Shown here: positions 11,761 through 25,650 of the stretch, one piece after another | How positions within the stretch are numbered: the stretch's first letter is position 1 | Layout of the letters: each line of letters begins with the position of its first letter | Source of the DNA: Sanderia malayensis | Lineage: Eukaryota > Cnidaria > Scyphozoa > Semaeostomeae > Pelagiidae | Assembly: GCA_013076295.1 (NCBI GenBank) | Contig: RQOL01000906.1 | Location: forward strand, 6,668,757-6,732,756 | Reading direction: 5' to 3' | Length of the DNA: 64,000 bases | Notes under the pieces: model-generated | What the model was told of the DNA's origin: nothing | The model's input: the letters and a program-made list of their open reading frames with translations, nothing else | Database searches by the model: none | Position numbers and translations under genes: made by a program

Positions 11761-14233
11761 TTCTTGAATTCTCATTTTTGACGACGTCCCATTTTTTCTT
11801 GATTTCCCACTTTTGATGCCTTCTCACTTTTAATAACTTCCCTTGTTATTTTGACATCTCACTGTTGATAAATTCACACTTTTAACGACTTCCCACTTCT
11901 TCTTGACTTCCCACCTTTTCTGGACTTCCCGCAATTTCTTGACTTCCCATTTTTGATGACTTCCCACTTTTTCTTGACTTTCCACTTTTGATGACCTCCC
12001 ACTTTTTCTTGACTTCCCACTTTTGATGACTTCCCAGTTTTTCTTGAATTCTCACTTTTGACGACTCCCACGTTTTCTTGTCTTCCCACTCTGGATGACC
12101 TCCCACTTTTTCTTGACTTTCCACTTTTGATGACTTCCCCTTTTTGTTGACTTCCCACTTTTGATGACTTCCCTCTTTTGACGGCTTCCCACTTTTTCTT
12201 GAATTCCCATCTTTGATAACTTCCCACTATTTCCTGACATCCCATTTTTTCTTGACTTCCCAATTTTTCTTGACTTCCCTCTTTTGATGACTTCCCACTT
12301 TTTCTTACATTCTCACTTTTGACGACATCCCATTTTTTCTTGACTTCCCACTTTTGATGCTTTCTCACTTTTAATAACTTCCCTTCTATTTTGACATCTC
12401 AGTATTGATGAATTCACACTTTAACGACTTCCCACTTCTTCTTGACTTCCCACCTTTTCTTGACTTCCCGCAATTTCTTGACTTCCCATTTTTGATGACT
12501 TCCCACTTTTCTTGACTTTCCACTTTTGATGACCTCCCACTTTTTCTTGACTTCCCACTTTGATGACTTCCCAGTTTTTCTTGAATTCTCACTTTTAACG
12601 ACTCCCCACGTTTTCTTGACTTCCCACTCTGGATGACCTCCCACTTTTTCTTGACTTTCCACTTTGATGACCTCCCACTTTTTCTTGACTTCCCACTTTT
12701 GATGAGTTCCCACTATTGATGACTTTCCATTTTTGGTGACATCCCACTTTTGATGGCTTCCCTCCTTTGACAACTTCCCACTTTTTCTTGACTTCCCACC
12801 TTTGATGACTTCCCACTTTTTCTTGACTTCCCGCTTTCGAAGACATCCCACTTTTTTTTGTCCTGCTAATTTTTCTTGACTTTTGATGACGTCCCACGTT
12901 TTCTGGACTTCCCACTCTGGATGACCTCCCACTTTTTCTTGACTTTCCACTTTTTCTTGCCTTCCCACTTTTGATGACTCCCACTTTTGATGACTTCCCA
13001 CTTTGTCTTGACTTCCCACTTTTGTTGACTTCTCACTTTTGATAACTTCCCATGTTATCTTGACTTCTCATTTTTGATGACCTCCCACTTTGATGACCTC
13101 CCACATTTTCTTGACTTCCCGCTTTCAGTGACTTCCCACTTTTTCTTGACTTCCCACTTTTGATGAGTTCCCACTATTGATGACTTTCCATTTTGGTGAC
13201 ATCCCACTTTTGATAACTTCCCTCTTTTGACGACTTCCACTTTTTCTTGAATTCCCATCTTTGATGACTTCCCACCTTTTCCTGACATCCCACTTTTCTT
13301 GACTTCCCACTTTTTCTTGACTTCCCACTTTTGATGACTTCCCACTTTTTCTTGAATTCTCATTTTTGACGACGTCCCACTTTTTCTTGATTTCCCACTT
13401 TTGATGCCTTCTCACTTTTAATAACTTCCCTTGTTATTTTGACATCTCACTGTTGATGAATTCACACTTTTAACGGACTTCCCACTTCTTCTTGACTTCC
13501 CACCTTTGATGACTTCCCACTTTTTCTAGATTTGCCATTTTTGGTGACTTCCCACTTTTGATGACCTCCCACTTTTGATGAATTCCCACTTTTCTTGAAT
13601 TCTCATTTTTGATGAGTTCCCACTATTGATGACTTTCCATTTTTGGTGACTTCTCACTTTTGATGACTTCGCTCTTTTGATGACTTCCCATTTTTTCCTG
13701 ACATCCCCACTTTTTCTTGACTTCCCACTTTTTCTTGACTTCCCACTTTTGATGACTTCCCACTTTTGATTACTTCCCACTTTATCCTGACTTCTCACTT
13801 TTGATGACTTCCCATTTTGGATGACTTTCCACTTTTCTTGACTTCCCAATTTTTCATAACCTCCCTATTTTGATGAATTCACTCTTTTGATGACTCCCGA
13901 CTTTTCCTGACCTCCCGCTTTCGGTGACTTCCCAATTTTGGTAACTTCCCACTTTTGATGATTTCCTTTTTTGATGATACCCGCCTTCTCTTGACTTCCC
14001 ACTTTTGATGACCTCCCATGTTTTCTTGACTTCCCATATTTTCTTGAGTTCCCACGTTTTCTTGACCTCCCACTTTTTCTTTTCTTCCCAATTTTGGTGA
14101 GTTCCCACTATTGATGACTTCCACTTTGATGACTTCCCACTTTTGATGACTTCTCACTTTTTCTTGTTTTCCGCTTTCGGTGACTCCCACTTTTGATGCC
14201 TTCTCACTTTTAATAACTTCCCTTGTTATTTTG
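11761..14233. repeat. B-type 3.4-kb HOR, copy 2 (a-b-K-c-X-L), indel-rich
   Basis: Landmarks: a 11854, b 12394, K 12859, c 13442, X 13525, L 13855. Spacings parallel 31938-34331, at an offset of about 20090 bp. This copy carries many one-base losses (for example CACTTTGATG for CACTTTTGATG) that the copy at 32-34 kb lacks, so much of the difference is probably consensus error. The b marker itself has lost a base (CTTCTATTTTG). Confidence 0.8.
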
Positions 14234-17200
14234 ACATCTCACTGTTGATGAATTCACACTTTTAACGACTTCCCACTTCTTCTTGACTTCCACCTTTTCT
14301 TGACTTCCCGCAATTTCTTGACTTCCCATTTTTGATGACTTCCCACTTTTTCTTGACGTCCCACTTTTGATGACTTCCCACTTTTTCTTGATTTCCCACT
14401 TTTGATGAGTTCCCACTATTGATGACTTCCACCTTTTCCTGACATCCCACTTTTTCTTGACTTCCCACTTTTTCTTGACTTCCACTTTTGATGACTTCCC
14501 AATTTTGGTAACTTCCCACTTTTTCTTTTCTTCCCACTTTTGGTGAGTTCCCACTATTGATGACTTCTCATTTTCGGTGACTTCCCACTTTTTATGACTT
14601 CCCAATTTTGAGGACTTCTCACTTTTTCTGACTTCCCACTTTTTTTTGACTTCCTGAATTTTCTTGACTTCCCATTTTTAATGATTTCCCACTTTTTCTT
14701 GACTTCCCACTTTTTCCTAGCCTCCCTATTTTGATGACTTCCCTCTTTTCACAACTCCCCATATTTTCTTGACTTCCCGCTTTTGGTGACTTCCCGCTTT
14801 TTTGTGACTTCCCACTTTTGATGACTTCCCATGTTTTCTTGACTTCCCACTTTTGATGACTTCCCAGTTTTTCTTGAATTCTCACTTTTGACGACTCCCC
14901 ACGTTTTCTTGACTTCCACTCTGGATGACCTCCCACTTTTTCTTGACTTTCCACTTTTGATGACTCCCACTTTTTCTTGACTTCCCACTTTTGATGAGTT
15001 CCCACTATTGATGACTTATCATTTTTGGTGACATCCCACTTTTGATGGCTTCCCTCTTTTGGCAACTTCCCACTTTTTCTTGACTTCCCACCTTTGATGA
15101 CTTCCCACTTTTTCTTGACTTCCCGCTTTCGATGACATCCCACTTTTTTTTGTCCTGCTAATTTTTCTTGACTTTTGATGACGTCCCACGTTTTCTGGAC
15201 TTCCACTCTGGATGACCTCCCACTTTTTCTTGACTTTCCACTTTTTTCTTGCCTTCCCACTTTTGATGACTTCCCACTTTTGATGACTTCCCACTTTGTC
15301 TTGACTTCCCACTTTTGTTGACTTCTCACTTTTGATAACTTCCCATGTTATCTTGACTTCTCATTTTTGATGACCTCCCACTTTTGATGACCTCCCACAT
15401 TTTCTTGACTTCCCGCTTTCAGTGACTTCCCACTTTTTCTTGACTTCCCACTTTTGATGAGTTTCCACTATTGATGACTTTCCATTTTTGGTGACATCCC
15501 ACTTTTGATAACTTCCCTCTTTTGACGACTTCCCACTTTTCTTGAATTCCCATCTTTGATGACTTCCACCTTTTCCTGACATCCCACTTTTCTTGACTTC
15601 CCACTTTTTCTTGACTTCCCACTTTTGAATACTTCCCACTTTTTTCTTGAATTCTCATTTTTGACGACGTCCCACTTTTTCTTGATTTCCACTTTTGATG
15701 CCTTCTCACTTTTAAATAACTTCCCTTGTTATTTTGACATCTCACTGTTGATGAATTCACACTTTAACGACTTCCCACTTCTTCTTGACTTCCCACCTTT
15801 GATGACTTCCCACTTTTTCTAGATTTGCCATTTTTGGTGACTTCCCACTTTTGATGACCTCCCACTTTTGATGAATTCCCACTTTTTCTTGACTTCCCAT
15901 TTTTGATGAGTTCCCACTATTGATGACTTTCCATTTTTGGTGACTTCTCACTTTTGATGACTTCCCTCTTTTGATGACTTCCCATTTTTTCCTGACATCC
16001 CACTTTTTCTTGGCTTCCCACTTTTTCTTGACTTCCCACTTTTGATGACTTCCCACTTTTGATTACTTCCCACTTTATCCTGACTTCTCACTTTTGATGA
16101 CTTCCCATTTTGGATGACTTTCCACTTTTTCTTGACTTCCCAATTTTTCATAACCTCCCTATTTTGATGAATTCACTCTTTTGATGACTCCCGACTTTTT
16201 CCTGACCTCCCGCTTTCGGTGACTTCCCAATTTTGGTAACTTCCCACTTTTGATGATTTCCTTTTTTTCATGAATACCCGCCTTCTCTTGACTTCCCACT
16301 TTTGATGACCTCCCATGTTTTCTTGACTTCCCACTTTTCTTGAGTTCCCACGTTTTCTTGACCTCCCACTTTTTCTTTTCTTCCCAATTTTGGTGAGTTC
16401 CCACTATTGATGACTTCTCATTTTCGGTGACTTCCCACTTTTTATGATTTCCCAATTTTGAGGACTTCTCACTTTTTTCTGACTTCCCACTTTTTTTTAC
16501 TTCCTGCATTTTCTTGACTTCCCATTTTTGATGATTTCCCACTTTTCTTGACTTCCCACTTTTTCCAAGCCTCCCTATTTTGATGACTTCCCTCTTTTAA
16601 CAATTCCCCATTTTTTCTTGACTTCCCAATTTTTCTTGACTTCCCACTTTTGATGACTTCCCACTTTTTCTTCCATTCTCACTTTTGACGACATCCCATT
16701 TTTTCTTGACTTCCCACTTTTGATGCTTTCTCACTTTTAATAACTTCCCTTCTTATTTTGACATCTCAGTATTGATGAATTCACACTTTTAACGACTTCC
16801 CATCTTCTTCCCACCTTTTCTTGACTTCCCGCAATTTCTTGACTTCCCATTTTTGATGACTTCCCACTTTTTCTTGACTTTCCACTTTTGATGACCTCCC
16901 ACTTTTTCTTGACTTCCCACTTTTGATGACTTTTTTTCTTGAATTCTCACTTTTAACGACTCCCCACGTTTTCTTGACTTCCCACTCTGGATGACCTCCC
17001 ACTTTTTCTTGACTTTCCACTTTTGATGACCTCCCACTTTTTCTTGACTTCCCACTTTTGATGAGTTCCCACTATTGATGACTTTCCATTTTTGGTGACA
17101 TCCACTTTTGATGGCTTCCCCTTTGACAACTTCCCACTTTTTCTTGACTTCCCACCTTTGATGACTTCCCACTTTTTCTTGACTTCCCGCTTTCGATGAC

Positions 17201-18800
17201 ATCCCACTTTTTTTTGTCCTGCTAATTTTTCTTGACTTTTGATGACGTCCCACGTTTTCTGGACTTCCCACTCTGGATGACCTCCCACTTTTCTTGACTT
17301 TCCACTTTTTCTTGCCTTCCCACTTTTGATGACTTCCCACTTTTGATGACTTCCCACTTTGTCTTGACTTCCCACTTTTGTTGACTTCTCACTTTTGATA
17401 ACTTCCCATGTTATCTTGACTTCTCCTTTTTGATGACCTCCCACTTTTGATGACCTCCCACATTTTCTTGACTTCCCGCTTTCAGTGACTTCCCACTTTT
17501 TCTTGACTTCCCACTTTTGATGAGTTCCCACTATTGATGACTTTCCATTTTTGGTGACATCCCACTTTTGATAACTTCCCTCTTTTGACGACTTCCCACT
17601 TTTTCTTGAATTCCCATCTTTGATGACTTCCCACCTTTTCCTGACACCCACTTTTTCTTGACTTCCCACTTTTTCTTGACTTCCCACTTTTGATGACTTC
17701 CCACTTTTTCTTGAATTCTCATTTTTGACGACGTCCCACTTTTTCTTGATTTCCCACTTTTGATGCCTTCTCACTTTTAATAACTTCCCTTGTTATTTTG
17801 ACATCTCACTGTTGATGAATTCACACTTTTAACGACTTCCCACTTCTTCTTGACTTCCCACCTTTGATGACTTCCCACTTTTTCTAGATTTGCCATTTTT
17901 GGTGACTTCCCACTTTTGATGACCTCCCACTTTTGATGAATTCCCACTTTTCTTGACTTCCCATTTTTGATGAGTTCCCACTATTGATGACTTTCCATTT
18001 TTGGTGACTTCTCACTTTTGATGACTTCCCTCTTTTGATGACTTCCCATTTTTTCCTGACATCCCACTTTTTCTTGACTTCCCACTTTTTCTTGACTTCC
18101 CACTTTTGATGACTTCCCACTTTTGATGACTTCCCACTTTATCCTGACTTCTCACTTTTGATGACTTCCCATTTTGGATGACTTTCCACTTTTTCTTGAC
18201 TTCCCAATTTTTCATAACCTCCCTATTTTGATGAATTCACTCTTTTGATGACTCCCGACTTTTTCCTGACCTCCCGCTTTCGGTGACTTCCCAATTTTGG
18301 TAACTTCCCACTTTTGATGATTTCCTTTTTTTGATGAATACCCGCCTTCTCTTGACTTCCCACTTTTGATGACCTCCCATGTTTTCTTGACTTCCCACTT
18401 TTTCTTGAGTTCCCACGTTTTCTTCACCTCCCACTTTTTCTTTTCTTCCCAATTTTGGTGAGTTCCCACTATTGATGACTTCTCATTTTCGGTGACTTCC
18501 CACTTTTTATGACTTCCCAATTTTGAGGACTTCTCACTTTTTTCTGACTTCCCACTTTTTTTTGACTTCCTGCATTTTCTTGACTTCCCATTTTTGATGA
18601 TTTCCCACTTTTCTTGACTTCCCACTTTTTCCTAGCCTCCCTATTTTGATGACTTCCCTCTTTTAACAATTCCCATATTTTCTTGACTTCCCGCTTTTGT
18701 GACTTCCGCTTTTTTGTGACTTCCACTTTTGATGACTTCCCAATTTTTCTTGACTTCCCACTTTTTCTTCACTTTCCACTTTTGATGACTTCCCCCCTTT
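12120..18800. other. Indel-rich patch 1 (probable consensus errors)
   Basis: One-base losses at T and C runs are frequent (for example CACTTTGATG, GACTCCCAC, TTCCACTTTT), with some gains (TAACGGACTT near 13475, TTTAAATAAC near 15715). Counterpart copies at 32-34 kb and 41-50 kb carry the full-length form. The bias towards homopolymers fits unpolished long-read consensus better than evolution. Confidence 0.7.
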
Positions 18801-19965
18801 TGTTGACTTCCCACTTTTGATGAGTTCCCACTATTGATGACTTTCCATTTTTGGTGACATCCCACTTTTGATGACTTCCCTCTTTTGACGGCTTCCCACT
18901 TTTTCTTGAATTCCCATCTTTGATAACTTCCCACTATTTCCTGACATCCCATTTTTTCTTGACTTCCCACTTTTTCTTGACTTCCCACTTTTGATGACTT
19001 CCCACTTTTTCTTCAATTCTCACTTTTGACGACATCCCATTTTTTCTTGACTTCCCATTTTTGATGCTTTCTCACTTTTAATAACTTCCCTTCTTATTTT
19101 GACATCTCACTATTGATGAATTCACACTTTTAACGACTTCCCACTTCTTCTTGACTTCCCACCTTTTCTTGACTTCCCGCAATTTCTTGACTTCCCATTT
19201 TTGATGACTTCCCACTTTTTCTTGACTTTCCACTTTTGATGACCTCCCACTTTTTCTTGACTTCCCACTTTTGATGACTTCCCAGTTTTTCTTGAATTCT
19301 CACTTTTGACGACTCCCCACGTTTTCTTGACTTCCCACTCTGGATGACCTCCCACTTTTTCTTGACTTTCCACTTTTGATGACCTCCCACTTTTTCTTGA
19401 CTTCCCACTTTTGATGAGTTCCCACTATTGATGACTTTCCATTTTTGGTGACATCCCACTTTTGATGACTTCCCTCTTTTGATGACTTCCCACTTTTTCT
19501 TGATTTCCCACTTTTAATGAGTTCCCACTATTGATGACTTCCACCTTTGATGACTTCCCACTTTTGATGACTTCTCACTTTTTCTTGGTTTTCCGCTTTC
19601 GGTGACTTCCCACTTTTGATGCCTTCTCACTTGTAATAACTTCCCTTGTTATTTTGACATCTCACTGTTGATGAATTCACACTTTTAACGACTTCCCACT
19701 TCTTCTTGACTTCCCACCTTTTCTTGACTTCCCGCAATTTCTTGACTTCCCATTTTTGATGACTTCCCACTTTTTCTTGACGTCCCACTTTTGATGACTT
19801 CCCACTTTTTCTTGATTTCCCACTTTTGATGAGTTCCCACTATTGATGACTTCCACCTTTTCCTGACATCCCACTTTTTCTTGACTTCCCACTTTTTCTT
19901 GACTTCCCACTTTTGATGACTTCCCAATTTTGGTAACTTCCTACTTTTTCTTTTCTTCCCACTTT
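14234..19965. repeat. B-type repeats c-K-c-X-L-b-K-c-X-L-g-c, up to the gap
   Basis: Landmarks: c 14234, K 15151, c 15737, X 15828, L 16149, b 16761, K 17215, c 17801, X 17883, L 18213, g 19102, c 19667. X to X is 2055 bp, shorter than in the 3.4-kb HOR, so this is a related but different arrangement. The g-then-c ending recurs at 39113-39662. Indels are dense until about 18.8 kb, and the last kilobase before the gap is clean. Confidence 0.77.
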
Positions 19966-20065
19966 NNNNNNNNNNNNNNNNNNNNNNNNNNNNNNNNNNN
20001 NNNNNNNNNNNNNNNNNNNNNNNNNNNNNNNNNNNNNNNNNNNNNNNNNNNNNNNNNNNNNNNNN
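19966..20065. other. Assembly gap (100 N)
   Basis: A run of exactly 100 N lies inside the array. A round 100 is a common placeholder for a gap of unknown length, so the true distance between the flanks is not known. The left flank ends B-type sequence after a c/g marker pair (19102 and 19667). The right flank starts E-type sequence shortly before an f marker (20353). The B-to-E transition here is therefore hidden in the gap or was created by it. Confidence 0.98.
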
Positions 20066-22849
20066 CCACTTTTGATGACCTCCCACTTTTTCTTGACTTC
20101 CCACTTTTGATGACTTCCCAGTTTTTCTTGAATTCTCACTTTTGAGACTCCCCACGTTTTCTTGACTTCCCTCTTTTGATGACTTCCCACTTTTTCTTGA
20201 TTTCCACTTTTAATGAGTTCCCACTATTGATGACTTCAACCTTTGATGACTTCCCACTTTTGATGACTTCCCACTTTTTCTTGGTTTTCCGCTTTCGGTG
20301 ACTTCCCACTTTTGATGCCTTCTCACTTTTAATAACTTCCCTTGCTATTTTGACATCTCACTGTTGATGAATTCACACTTTTAACGACTTCCCACTTCTT
20401 CTTGACTTCCCACCTTTTCTTGACTTCCCGCAATTTCTTGACTTCCCATTTTTGATGACTTCCCACTTTTTCTTGACGTCCCACTTTTGATGACTTCCCA
20501 CTTTTTCTTGATTTCCCACTTTTGATGAGTTCCCACTATTGATGACTTCCACCTTTTCCTGACATCCCACTTTTTCTTGACTTCCCACTTTTTCTTGACT
20601 TCCCACTTTTGATGACTTCCCAATTTTGGTAACTTCCCACTTTTGATGATTTCCTTCTTTTGATGACTGCCCGCCTTCTCTTGACTTGCCACTTTTGATG
20701 ACCTCCCATGTTTTCTTGACTTCCCACTTTTTCTTGAGTTCCCACGTTTTCTTGACCTCCCACTTTTTCTTTTCTTCCCACTTTGTTTGTGTTAGTTTCG
20801 ACTATTTTTGATGTTAGTTTCATTTTCGGTGACTTCCCACTGTTTTTATGACTTCCCACTATTTTTGAGGACTTCTCACTTGTTTCTGACTTCCCACTTT
20901 TTTTTGACTTCCTGCATTTTCTGGACTTTCCCATTTTTGATGATTTCCCACTTTTTCTTGACTTCCCACTTTCCTAGCCTCTCCTATTTTGAAGACTTCC
21001 TCTTTTCACAAATCCCATATTTTCTTGACTTCCCGCTTTTGTGGTGACTTCACCGAAGCTTTTTTGTGACTTCCCACTTTGATGACTTCCCACTTTTTTC
21101 TTGACTTCCCACTTTTCTTGACTTCCCACTTTTGATGACTTCCCAGTTTTTCTTGAATTCTCACTTTTGACGATCCCCACGTTTTCTTGACTTCCACTCT
21201 GGATGACTCCCACTTTTTCTTGACTTTCCACTTTTGAACGACATACCTTTTCTTGACTTCCCACTTTTGATGAGTTCCCCACTATTGATGACTTTCCATT
21301 TTTGGTGACATCCCACTTTTGATGACTTCCCTCTTTTTGACGGCTTCCCACTTTTTCTTGAATTCCCATCTTTGATAACTTCCCACTATTTTCTGACATC
21401 CATTTTTTTTGGACTTCCCACTTTTTTCTTGACTTCCACTTTTGATGACTTGATTCCCACTTTTCTTCAATTTTCACTTTTGACGACATCCACTTTTTCT
21501 TGACTTCCCACTTTTGATGCTTTCTCACTTTTAACAACTTCCGTTCTTATTTTGACATCTCACTGTTGTTGAATTACACTTTTTAACGACTTCCCACTTC
21601 TTCTTGACTTCCCACCTTTTCTTGACTTCCCGCAATTTCTTGACTTCCATTTTTGATGACTTCCCACTTTTTCTTGACGTCCCTCTTTTGATGACTTCCC
21701 ATTTTTTCTTGATTTCCCACTTTTAATGAGTTCCACTATTGATGACTTCCACCTTTGATGACTTCCCACTTTGATGACTTCCACTTTTTCTTGGTTTTCC
21801 GCTTTCGGTGACTTCCCACTTTTGATGTTCTCATTTTAATAACTTCCCTTGTTATTTTGACATCTCACTGTTGATGAATTCACTTTTAACGACTTCCACT
21901 TCTTCTTGACTTCCCACCTTTTCTTGACTTCCCGCAATTTCTTGACTTCCCATTTTTGATGATTCCCACTTTTTCTTGACGTCCCTCTTTTTATGACTTC
22001 CCATTTTTTTTTGCTCCCATTTTTAATGAGTTTCCCACTATTGATGACTTCCACCTTTGATGACTTCCCACTTTTGATGACTTCCCACTTTTTCTTGGGT
22101 TTTCCGCTTTCGGTGACTTCCCACTTTTGATGCCTTCTCACTTCTAATAACTTCCCTTGTTATTTTGACATCTCACTGTTGATGAATTCACTTTTAACGA
22201 CTTCCCACTTCTTCTTGACTTCCCACTTTTCTTGACGTCCACTTTTGATGACTTCCCACTTTTTCTTGATTTCCACTTTTGATGAGTTCCCACTATTGAT
22301 GACTTCCACCTTTTCCTGACTTCCCTTTTGATGACTTCCCACTTTTTCTTGGTTTTCGCTTTCGGTGACTTCCACTTTTGATGCTTCTCACTTCTAATAA
22401 CTTCCCTTGTTATTTTGACATCTCACTGTTGATGAATTCACACTTTTAACGACTTCCCACTTCTTCTTGACTTCCCACCTTTTCTTGACTTCCCACTCTG
22501 GATGACCTCCCACTTTTTCTTGACTTTCCACTTTTGATGACTTCCCCTTTTTGTTGACTTCCCACTTTTGATGAGTTCGCACTATTGATGACTTTCCATT
22601 TTTGGTGACATCCCACTTTTGATGACTTCCTCTTTTGACGGCTTCCCACTTTTTCTTGAATTCCATCTTTGATAACTTCCCACTATTTCCTGACATCCAA
22701 TTTTTTCTTGACTTCCCAATATTTCTGACTTCCCACTTTTCATGACTTCCCACTTTTTCTTCAATTCTCACTTTTGACGACATCCCATTTTTTCTTGACT
22801 TCCCACTTTTGATGCTTTCTCACTTTTAATAACTTCCCTTCTTATTTTG
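20066..22849. repeat. E-type HOR domain 2 (truncated by gap, partly error-laden)
   Basis: Markers: f 20353, d 21555, c 21860, c 22168, c 22418. Spacings are 1202, 305, 308 and 250 bp, then 432 bp to the next e marker. This matches the f-d-c-c-c series at 58482 and 61401. The e marker expected upstream of f is missing, consistent with the gap. From about 20.78 to 22.75 kb the sequence is full of one-base losses and gains. At 20783-20830 a short stretch (GTTTGTGTTAGTTTCGAC) departs from the usual units. Confidence 0.78.
20783..22750. other. Indel-rich patch 2
   Basis: Short losses, gains and odd strings begin abruptly at 20783 and fade by about 22.75 kb. Examples are GTTAGTTTCGAC near 20800, ACTTCACCGAAGC near 21050 and a shortened ATGTTCTCATTTTAAT near 21825. 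Cleaner versions of the same HOR segment lie at 3.0-4.4 kb and 59-60.3 kb. Confidence 0.7.
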
Positions 22850-25650
22850 ACATCTCAGTAATGATGAATTCACACTTTTAACGACTTCCCACTTCTTCTT
22901 GACTTCCCACCTTTTCTTGACTTCCCGCAATTTCTTGACTTCCCATTTTTGATGACTTCCCACTTTTTCTTGACTTTCCACTTTTGATGACCTCCCACTT
23001 TTTCTTGACTTCCCACTTTTGATGACTTCCCAGTTTTTCTTGAATTCTCACTTTTGAAGACTCCCCACGTTTTCTTGACTTCCCTCTTTTGATGACTTCC
23101 CACTTTTTCTTGATTTCCCACTTTTAATGAGTTCCCACTATTGATGACTTCAACCTTTGATGACTTCCCACTTTTGATGACTTCCCACTTTTTCTTGGTT
23201 TTCCGCTTTCGGTGACTTCCCACTTTTGATGCCTTCTCACTTTTAATAACTTCCCTTGCTATTTTGACATCTCACTGTTGATGAATTCACACTTTTAACG
23301 ACTTCCCACTTCTTCTTGACTTCCCACCTTTTCTTGACTTCCCGCAATTTCTTGACTTCCCATTTTTGATGACTTCCCACTTTTTCTTGACGTCCCACTT
23401 TTGATGACTTCCCACTTTTTCTTGATTTCCCACTTTTGATGAGTTCCCACTATTGATGACTTCCACCTTTTCCTGACATCCCACTTTTTCTTGACTTCCC
23501 ACTTTTTCTTGACTTCCCACTTTTGATGACTTCCCAATTTTGGTAACTTCCCACTTTGATGATTTCCTTCTTTTGATGACTGCCGCCTTCTCTTGACTTG
23601 CCACTTTTGATGACCTCCCATGTTTTCTTGACTTCCCACTTTTTCTTGAGTTCCCACGTTTTCTTGACCTCCCACTTTTCTTTTCTTCCCACTTTTGGTG
23701 AGTTCCCACTATTGATGACTTTTCATTTTCGGTGACTTCCACTTTTTATGACTTCCCAATTTTGAGGACTTCTCACTTGTTTCTGACTTCCCACTTTTTT
23801 TTGACTTCCTGCATTTTCTTGACTTCCCATTTTTGATGATTTCCCACTTTTTCTGACTTCCCACTTTTACTTCCTGCATTCCCATTTTGATGACTTACCC
23901 TCGCTTATACTTCCCTACTCCCCATATTTTCTTGACTTCCCGCTTTTGGTGACTTCCCGCTTTTTGTGACTTCCCACTTTTGATGACTTCCCACTTTTTC
24001 TTGACTTCCCACTTTTTCTTGACTTCCCACTTTTGATGACTTCCCAGTTTTTCTTGAATTCTCACTTTTGACGACTCCCCACGTTTTCTTGACTTCCCAC
24101 TCTGGATGACCTCCCACTTTTTCTTGACTTTCCACTTTTGACGACCTCCCACTTTTTCTTGACTTCCCACTTTTGATGAGTTCCCACTATTGATGACTTT
24201 CCATTTTTGGTGACATCCCACTTTTGATGACTTCCCTCTTTTGACGGCTTCCCACTTTTTCTTGAATTCCCATCTTTGATAACTTCCCACTATTTCCTGA
24301 CATCCCATTTTTTCTGGACTTCCCACTTTTTCTTGACTTCCCACTTTTGATGACTTCCCACTTTTCTTCTTCAATTTTCACTTTTGACGACATCCCACTT
24401 TTTCTTGACTTCCCACTTTTGATTCTTTCTCACTTTTAACAACTTCCCTTCTTATTTTGACATCTCACTGTTGTTGAATTCACACTTTTAACGACTTCCC
24501 ACTTCTTCTTGACTTCCCACCTTTTCTTGACTTCCCGCAATTTCTTGACTTCCCATTTTTGATGACTTCCCACTTTTTCTTGACGTCCCTCTTTTGATGA
24601 CTTCCCATTTTTTCTTGATTTCCCACTTTTAATGAGTTCCCACTATTGATGACTTCCACCTTTGATGACTTCCCACTTTTGATGACTTCCCACTTTTTCT
24701 TGGTTTTCCGCTTTCGGTGACTTCCCACTTTTGATGCCTTCTCACTTTTAATAACTTCCCTTCTTATTTTGACATCTCACTGTTGTTGAATTCACACTTT
24801 TAACGACTTCCCACTTCTTCTTGACTTCCCACCTTTTCTTGACTTCCCGCAATTTCTTGACTTCCCATTTTTGATGACTTCCCACTTTTTCTTGACGTCC
24901 CTCTTTTTATGACTTCCCATTTTTTCTTGCTTTCCCATTTTTAATGAGTTCCCACTATTGATGACTTCCACCTTTGATGACTTCCCACTTTTGATGACTT
25001 CCCACTTTTTCTTGGTTTTCCGCTTTCGGTGACTTCCCACTTTTGATGCCTTCTCACTTCTAATAACTTCCCTTGTTATTTTGACATCTCACTGTTGATG
25101 AATTCACACTTTTAACGACTTCCCACTTCTTCTTGACTTCCCACCTTTTCTTGACGTCCCACTTTTGATGACTTCCCACTTTTTCTTGATTTCCACTTTT
25201 GATGAGTTCCCACTATTGATGACTTCCACCTTTTCCTGACATCCCACTTTTTCTTGACTTCCCACTTTTGATGACTTCCCATTTTTTCTTGATTTCCCAC
25301 TTTTAATGAGTTCCCACTATTGATGACTTCCACCTTTGATGACTTCCCACTTTTGATGACTTCCCACTTTTTCTTGGTTTTCCGCTTTCGGTGACTTCCC
25401 ACTTTTGATGCCTTCTCACTTTTAATAACTTCCCTTGTTATTTTGACATCTCACTGTTGATGAATTCACACTTTTAACGACTTCCCACTTCTTCTTGACT
25501 TCCCACCTTTTCTTGACTTCCCGCAATTTCTTGACTTCCCATTTTTGATGACTTCCCACTTTTTCTTGACGTCCCTCTTTTGATGACTTCCCATTTTTTC
25601 TTGCTTTCCCATTTTTAATGAGTTCCCACTATTGATGACTTCCACCTTTG
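22850..25650. repeat. E-type HOR domain 3 (e-f-d-d-c-c)
   Basis: Markers: e 22850, f 23267, d 24470, d 24772, c 25084, c 25446. It is the counterpart of 1691-4935: e to f is 417 bp in both, and 1691, 2108, 3607 and 3919 all map with offsets of 21159-21165 bp. Two local differences stand out. The second 312-bp unit here starts with subtype d instead of c. The d-marker 312-bp unit present at 4423-4734 is missing, which moves the offset to 20711 bp. A scrambled stretch lies at about 23.87-23.92 kb. Confidence 0.83.

Noticed and set aside
19930..20145. Open frames running through the N block
   Set aside because: They exist only because N codons are read as non-stop; no sequence supports them.
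23860..23925. Scrambled stretch (TTACCCTCGCTTATAC) that might be a unique insertion
   Set aside because: The surrounding CTGCATT, TTTTGATGAC and CCCCATATTTTC units show it is the usual series with several bases lost or changed, most likely a local consensus error.
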